Position numbers and translations under genes: made by a program. Under the pieces are notes generated by a model. It was not told the DNA's origin and did no database searches. It was given only the letters and a program-made list of their open reading frames with translations. A stretch of 64,000 bases of DNA, taken from positions 60,992,684 through 61,056,683 of the forward strand of contig CM043942.1 in NCBI GenBank assembly GCA_014529385.2, given 5' to 3'. Source of the stretch: Adiantum capillus-veneris. Its lineage: Eukaryota > Streptophyta > Polypodiopsida > Polypodiales > Pteridaceae. This document shows positions 63,854 to 64,000 of this stretch, piece after piece; positions within the stretch are counted from its first letter, which is position 1; every line of letters begins with the position of its first letter.

Positions 63854-64000
63854 TTTCTTTATTATGTTCAAATCGATTTTGCTTGGAATTTTCTCATTCT
63901 TGAGGGGTATTTATGTGTTCAACTTTCACAGCAGGAATTATGTCTATCAGTTAGTATTCTTTTATAAAGAATTTTGAAGGCTATTCAAAATTATTTCTGT
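63854..64000 (+). other. probable second intron (or 3' UTR) of the DRB gene
   Basis: T-rich sequence without open continuation of the dsRBD frame up to the window end. It reads as intron if a donor at 63846-63850 is used, otherwise as 3' UTR. Confidence 0.45.

Noticed and set aside
1-64000. tRNA or rRNA genes
   Set aside because: No cloverleaf with conserved A and B boxes and no rRNA core sequence was recognised by eye; the tRNA-like words found are primer-binding sites.

Overview
The window reads as nuclear DNA of a land plant with a large, repeat-rich genome. The evidence is one host gene of the plant DRB family (two dsRNA-binding domains, phase-0 intron between them), plant-type Ty1/copia and Ty3/gypsy retrotransposons with primer sites for plant tRNA-iMet and tRNA-Asp, and very many long GA/CT, GT/CA and poly-C/G microsatellites. 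The species cannot be read from the sequence; a fern or another big-genome plant would fit, but that is a guess. All alignments and identities given here were made by eye.

1-5.2 kb: decayed repeats (a LINE-type zinc-knuckle fragment and a possible copia LTR). 4.5-31.6 kb: a direct array of an old non-coding repeat, called X and Y here, in the order X1-Y1-X2-Y2-X3. Y1 is split by two LTR elements with clean target-site duplications: a 9.1-kb gypsy element carrying only gag and protease (5732-14829) and a 5.2-kb copia element on the minus strand (Copia-1, 15597-20755). A third, 5'-truncated copia (Copia-2, minus, 20994 to about 27010) lies between Y1 and X2. Y2 near 29.37 kb keeps the uninterrupted gypsy target site. 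31.6-38.9 kb: no genes seen, but a strong 75-bp-arm hairpin at 33.0-33.2 kb.

39-60 kb: a mosaic of retrotransposon pieces. These are a copia 3' end joined to another element's PPT and LTR (39.0-40.2 kb), a gypsy gag scrap (43 kb), a foldback element (43.8-44.4 kb), a gypsy protease scrap (45.7 kb), two abutting copia fragments (Copia-5 and Copia-6, 45.9-49.95 kb), opposed gypsy scraps (50.0-52.5 kb), the 5' half of Copia-3 (52.6-56.9 kb, plus strand) and a chimeric, internally deleted Copia-4 (56.9-59.55 kb, minus).

60.8-64 kb: homopolymer and microsatellite tracts lead into the only convincing host gene. It is a DRB2/3/5-like dsRNA-binding protein gene with a 5'-UTR intron, exon 1 at 63257-63502 and exon 2 from 63626; it probably runs off the right edge. 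No tRNA, rRNA or CRISPR was recognised. No new cellular system is evident. The best leads are the gag-protease-only gypsy element, whose long single frame is interrupted by five stops although its LTRs are nearly identical, the nested repeat array with its preserved empty site, and the hairpin at 33 kb.
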